From positions 1-56,293 of the forward strand of contig NZ_RZIJ01000036.1 in assembly GCF_003989665.1 (NCBI RefSeq): a stretch of DNA of 56,293 nucleotides, in the 5' to 3' direction. Of the stretch, positions 54,001 through 56,293 are shown in pieces. Both the position numbers and the translations under genes were made by a program. The notes below the pieces were generated by a model that ran no database searches, was not told the DNA's origin, and worked only from the letters and a program-made list of their open reading frames with translations. The first letter of the stretch is position 1, and each line of letters opens with the position of its first letter. The stretch is from Azospirillum doebereinerae (lineage in GTDB: Bacteria; Pseudomonadota; Alphaproteobacteria; Azospirillales; Azospirillaceae).

Positions 54001-54831
54001 GCAGGAGGTTTCGGCGAAGCGGTTGAGATAGGCAAGGCAGGTCGCCTCCCGCAACACCCCGGCCAGCGCCACCTGACCGAGGCCGCCGATATACTCCACC
54101 CCTTCGATTTCCCGACAGCGCTGGTACAGGGCGGTGAAGGGATCCCGCTCCTCGGAGACCTGATAGACTTCGAGGCTCGAACAGACGCGCAGCCGGGTTC
54201 CGGGAATCGCCGCGCGTATCGACGGAAAGCTGTTCAGCAGTGCGTCGAGGCCGCGGAACGGTGTGCTGGTGTAGGCCAGTACCGGTGGCCAGGGGATCGC
54301 CGCCAGGATGTCCTCGCCTGCCCCGAACAGGCCGGCAAAGGCTGGCGCGATCCCGTTGCGCATCACCCGGCAGCGCGCCGGATCGATGGGGAAGGCGTCC
54401 AGATACCCATCCATCTGCCATCGACTGACGAAGGCGATGCCGTCCAGACCGTCGCGCAGGTCGGCCTCGGCCATGTTCGCCACCGCCGGCTGGTCGGCCG
54501 CGTGCTGTGTCCAGAGAATCAGTTTGCGCGCGCTGCCCATCCTGGCGCGCAGGCGCAGCAGCAAGTCTCGATCGCATCCGTTCAGAAACACCACGACGTC
54601 GAAAGCGCACAGATCCTCAAGGCTCACCGAAGCCATGGGCAGGCAGCGCACCCCGCGCACGGTGACGGCCGCGCGCGTGCCGTTGACGAGCGTGATCGAA
54701 TGGCCGGCGGCGGCCAGCGCCTCCCCGAGGTAGCAGAGCGCCGATTGCGACCCGCCAAGCGGCCGATGGCGCGGCGTCTCGGGGGTGTAGTCGCCCTTCG
54801 TCGGGTCTATGAACGCGATCTTGATGGTCAT
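50998..54831 (-). CDS. Triple glycosyltransferase fusion: GT4 - GT17 - TPR - GT9-like
   Basis: A 1,277-residue protein. Residues 1-430 are a GT4-like GT-B domain (KIAFIDPTKGDYTPETPRHR, GGSQSALCYLGEALAAAGH, NRFAETSCIAVLEALAAGCL). From about 474 to 740 lies a GT17 (beta-N-acetylglucosaminyltransferase-type) domain: IFDCFQFYNELDLLEVRLAE, FVLVEATHTHAG, DMILISDADEILR, then AGWHFTWMGGADRFLAKLEA. TPRs fill 760-970 (AYGNLAVALKNLGLHGQAVA). From about 1005 a GT9-like domain follows (LLHDEQGLGDGIQFARYAAL, LDDLADTAAVVAQLDLVIAV) ending in DTPWYPTMRLFRQRRAGDW. The ATG at 54831 begins the natural GT4 N-terminus, with AAGG just upstream. GT17 domains are uncommon in bacteria, so this triple fusion is unusual. 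Confidence 0.9.
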   Translation of the reverse strand: MTIKIAFIDPTKGDYTPETPRHRPLGGSQSALCYLGEALAAAGHSITLVNGTRAAVTVRGVRCLPMASVSLEDLCAFDVVVFLNGCDRDLLLRLRARMGSARKLILWTQHAADQPAVANMAEADLRDGLDGIAFVSRWQMDGYLDAFPIDPARCRVMRNGIAPAFAGLFGAGEDILAAIPWPPVLAYTSTPFRGLDALLNSFPSIRAAIPGTRLRVCSSLEVYQVSEERDPFTALYQRCREIEGVEYIGGLGQVALAGVLREATCLAYLNRFAETSCIAVLEALAAGCLVVSSQLGALPESGAGFARLIPVPDDPQEHARRYAEATVAALTELRTDPAAGRRLRAQVDHANAKTPWAVRAQDWIAWFEDLRTPAPAPVRAATAITAKIVSAQQQIMEALGTHLNSGGDRRLADPAWRAEARGMIELVERSLRLDHNDEEARTGVWSALRGYDAWLSYQTALSALPPPSPLPPGGRRIFDCFQFYNELDLLEVRLAELYPVVDRFVLVEATHTHAGAAKPLHYADNRARFAAYADKIVHIVVAEDPGGFAWNREAYQRDAILRGLGECRPSDMILISDADEILRAPVVERLRREPDEGATLFAPHLDIFLYFLDLKAPDPWVSVAAAPWELIRRIGANRARYLPKQGIGRVVPDAGWHFTWMGGADRFLAKLEAFAHREMIADFDRDPQINRARLDRFYATGRFDGAALPGMWTGLRRVPVDEHYPARIRKDLARFRDLGWLVPQAAPAPEARLEDGRVPERRGDGAEAILRRAAALDPTDIEAFHALAERRLARNAMAEALRPLRCCIRLDPEGSFHLFKLAHSLLLLRRYEEGSAVLRVLIRREPEDHRAYGNLAVALKNLGLHGQAVAVGRQALSLAPADAGLLRNLGLALSMRIGGDEAAASALSRAMVLEPADAGTRMNHALVLRSLHRLDDAEAVCRRLIAERADDAGAHTLLATCLLMRGDLAPGFREYEWRTRLGDGQVEARGLPTPLWEGGDPNGRRILLHDEQGLGDGIQFARYAALLARRGARVIVECSDALAQLLATLPGVATVVGRSAPTPAHDAHAALMSLPHLLGTTLATVPSEVPYLAAEPSLVEKWRDRLGPVWAGLRAGPAVGLVVGLVWAGNADLHEDPKRSPGLEPLLPLLDLPGIVFISLQKGAGRADLERLGGRLPMGFRDVGDALDDLADTAAVVAQLDLVIAVDSAVAHLAGALGRPVWTMVRAESEWRWMLERTDTPWYPTMRLFRQRRAGDWGDVVTALRSALQRAVIESAR

Positions 54832-54958
54832 GCCTTGAAGGCCGAGGTGGGCCGGCGCTAAATGATGGGCCGGCTGGATGCCGGCACGTCCCACCGCATA
54901 GCACCAGCCCGCAACGGGAAGGTCAACCGGCTTCGCGGTCCGCGTCGAAAGGCTATGC
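54832..54958. other. Divergent intergenic region between two GT4-containing genes
   Basis: 127 bp of GC-rich sequence with no clear promoter pair, no dyad and no coding potential that I recognise. The ribosome sites of both flanking genes lie at its edges (AAGG at the left, AAAGG at the right). Confidence 0.4.
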
Positions 54959-56125
54959 GTGGAACAGAACCTTGCTTTGACTTGGCAGCTTTCGGAAATC
55001 CATGGCTGGGGTCTGGTCGGCGTGCACACGGCGCTTTACCTGATGGACCAAGGCCGACCGCCGCTTTTGCTGGAACGGCCGCTGCTGGCGACCCTGCGGC
55101 CGGAGAACCGGGAGAGGCTGACGGCCCTGACCATCGGGCATGAGCGCATCGGAGCCATCGCCGAGCAGGTTCCGGGCAAGGTGGTGGCCATCAAGGGCTG
55201 GACCGTGCTGCACGCGTTGGCCAACGGCTTCGTGGCGGGGCCGACATCCGCTCGCTTCCGCGGCAGCTGCAACGTCGGCGTGATCGCTTTCGAGGACAGT
55301 CGGTTCGACGCCGGCACATTGGAGCGCGCGCGCGGTTATGACAGAATCGTGGTGCATTCGACCTACAACCGGGATTTGCTTCTGGAGCAAGGAATCCTGG
55401 ATGTCGGTTGCGCGTTCCAGGGCATTGATCCAAGTGAGCTGCCCCCGCTATCTCCGACCGGCCGGTTCGGCGACCGCTTCGTCATCTTCTCCGGCGGCAA
55501 GCTGGAGTTCCGTAAGGGCCAGGACATTGTGCTGGCCGCCTTTCGCCGTTTCCACGAGCGTCACCCCGACGCGCTGCTGGTCACCGCTTGGCACAATTAC
55601 TGGCCGCACACCTCCGGAACGATCGCCGAATCCCCGTTAACGCCGACGCCCCCGATGATCGGCAAAAATGGAAAGCTGCGGATCGTGGAATGGGCGATGG
55701 CGCACGGCGTGCCGCCCGAGGGCTTCATTGACATGGGATTCATCGCAAGGCACCAGATCGCGACGATCCTAGCCGATTGTCACGCAGCCGTTTTCCCCAA
55801 TCGCTGCGAAGGCGCCACCAACCTTGTCGCCATGGAGGCGATGGCCTGCGGCGTGCCCGTGATTCTGTCGGCCAACACCGGCCATCTCGATCTGATCCAT
55901 GAGGGCAATTGCCTACCGCTCCGCAACCAGACCCCGGTGGCCGATCCCACGGGTGCCCGTCGGGGGTGGGGCGAATCCGCCGTGGACGAGGTGGTTGAAC
56001 AGTTGGAGCGCGTCTACACCGACAGGGCCACGGCACGGGCCTGCGCCGAAAAGGGGCGGATCTTTATGCGCGAGGAGAGGAGTTGGCGCGCTTTCGCCAA
56101 ATTCTTCGTACGGACTGCCGCTTGA
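54959..56125 (+). CDS. GT4-family glycosyltransferase without TPRs
   Basis: A 388-residue single-domain GT-B enzyme. Visible elements are an N-terminal acceptor half starting LTWQLSEIHGWGLVGVHTAL, CNVGVIAFEDSRFD, and VIFSGGKLEFRKGQDIVLAA (the usual G(K/R)xxxxKG segment). The donor-site region follows (AVFPNRCEGATNLVAMEAMA, then CGVPVILSANTGHLDL), matching the E-x7-E pattern of GT4. The start is GTG at 54959 with AAAGG upstream; the nearby ATG at 54955 is in another frame. It is the only transferase gene of the island that encodes no TPRs. It lies next to the IS elements at the right edge, yet appears complete. Confidence 0.87.
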   Translation: MEQNLALTWQLSEIHGWGLVGVHTALYLMDQGRPPLLLERPLLATLRPENRERLTALTIGHERIGAIAEQVPGKVVAIKGWTVLHALANGFVAGPTSARFRGSCNVGVIAFEDSRFDAGTLERARGYDRIVVHSTYNRDLLLEQGILDVGCAFQGIDPSELPPLSPTGRFGDRFVIFSGGKLEFRKGQDIVLAAFRRFHERHPDALLVTAWHNYWPHTSGTIAESPLTPTPPMIGKNGKLRIVEWAMAHGVPPEGFIDMGFIARHQIATILADCHAAVFPNRCEGATNLVAMEAMACGVPVILSANTGHLDLIHEGNCLPLRNQTPVADPTGARRGWGESAVDEVVEQLERVYTDRATARACAEKGRIFMREERSWRAFAKFFVRTAA

Positions 56126-56216
56126 GTTGGTCCCCATTTCCCGGACAGATTTGCGGCTGAAATAAGCTTGGTTCTGGTTCCTGTTATGCCACCCCGCCAG
56201 AGGTGGCCGCAGAAAA
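56126..56216 (+). mobile_element. Probable left end of an IS3-type element, cut by another IS
   Basis: TGGTCCCCATTTCCCGGACA (from about 56130), followed by AAGCTTGGTTC at 56164-56174, resembles the segment before the IS3 OrfA remnant at 2088-2120. It also has the general form of IS2/IS3-group terminal repeats (TGG...TTTCC.GACA). The boundary IS begins at 56217, where an OrfA start would be expected to follow, so one element appears to sit inside the other. Judged by eye only. Confidence 0.45.
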
Positions 56217-56293
56217 CTGGTTCTCCCGCACTTTGCGTGGATCAGGCTGCGAGGAGGACGCGACGGCGCAGCAAATCGAAGTTGGCGCGTCCG
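56217..56293 (-). mobile_element. 3' end of an insertion sequence (right boundary)
   Basis: An exact inverted copy of bases 1-77. Reading inward, the terminal repeat GGTTCTCCCGCACTTTGCG is followed by the transposase stop and tail on the minus strand. Both copies therefore present their transposase 3' ends to the interior of the window. Family assignment (ISL3-like) is tentative. Confidence 0.75.
56242..56292 (-). CDS. Transposase, C-terminal fragment (partial at window edge)
   Basis: Mirror copy of the peptide at the left edge (GRANFDLLRRRVLLAA, stop). The gene runs off the right end. Identity with the left copy is complete over the shared bases. Confidence 0.6.
   Translation of the reverse strand, partial: GRANFDLLRRRVLLAA

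Noticed and set aside
31885..56125. O-antigen or capsule biosynthesis locus
   Set aside because: No flippase, polymerase, chain-length regulator, initiating phosphosugar transferase, exporter or sugar-nucleotide gene is present.

Overview
GC-rich alphaproteobacterial DNA, most like Azospirillum or a related Rhodospirillales. The grounds are very high GC with strong third-position GC bias, tandem TPR-glycosyltransferase genes, Azospirillum-type IS remnants, and long spurious antisense frames opposite real genes. No tRNA, rRNA or CRISPR array was seen. Both ends lie in the same insertion sequence (77 bp identical in inverted orientation), so the window is probably a whole contig that stops at repeats.

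Left part (1-2.6 kb): an SDR oxidoreductase gene divergent from its probable HTH/MmyB-type regulator, then a scar where the start of an IS3-type orfA runs into a frameshifted LysR-regulator remnant.

Uptake module (2.5-13.5 kb, all on the minus strand): a PgtC-like periplasmic protein, a membrane histidine kinase and a sigma54-activating response regulator (PgtC/PgtB/PgtA order). These precede a perfect -24/-12 promoter that drives an ABC importer (binding protein, fused permease, ATPase). The importer genes are followed without a real gap by a phosphoglycolate-phosphatase-like HAD gene and a histidine phosphatase gene. The importer would usually be annotated as Fe(3+) transport. Its binding protein is a clear paralogue of the PgtC-like sensor, and phosphatases close the operon, so a phosphorylated organic substrate is the better hypothesis.

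Adhesin (16.5-31.3 kb, minus): one 4,933-residue gene. The protein has an N-terminal RTX-like solenoid of about 12-13 units, 39 bacterial Ig-like repeats of about 99 residues, an SwmB-like domain, a Pro-rich linker, a short RTX block and four C-terminal NPDV/HY/EGR repeats. Its upstream region is strikingly AT-rich for this genome. A TPR-GT9 gene lies downstream of it, behind an IS66 fragment with an internal deletion.

Glycosyltransferase island (31.9-56.1 kb): ten further glycosyltransferase genes and one methyltransferase gene on alternating strands. Most encode TPR arrays fused to one, two or three transferase domains (GT41/OGT, GT4, GT9, GT61, GT8-like, GT11, GT2, GT17). No flippase, polymerase, polysaccharide exporter or nucleotide-sugar synthesis gene is present. 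The favoured reading, which is inference, is a cytoplasmic protein-glycosylation island with the adjacent giant adhesin as its main candidate substrate.
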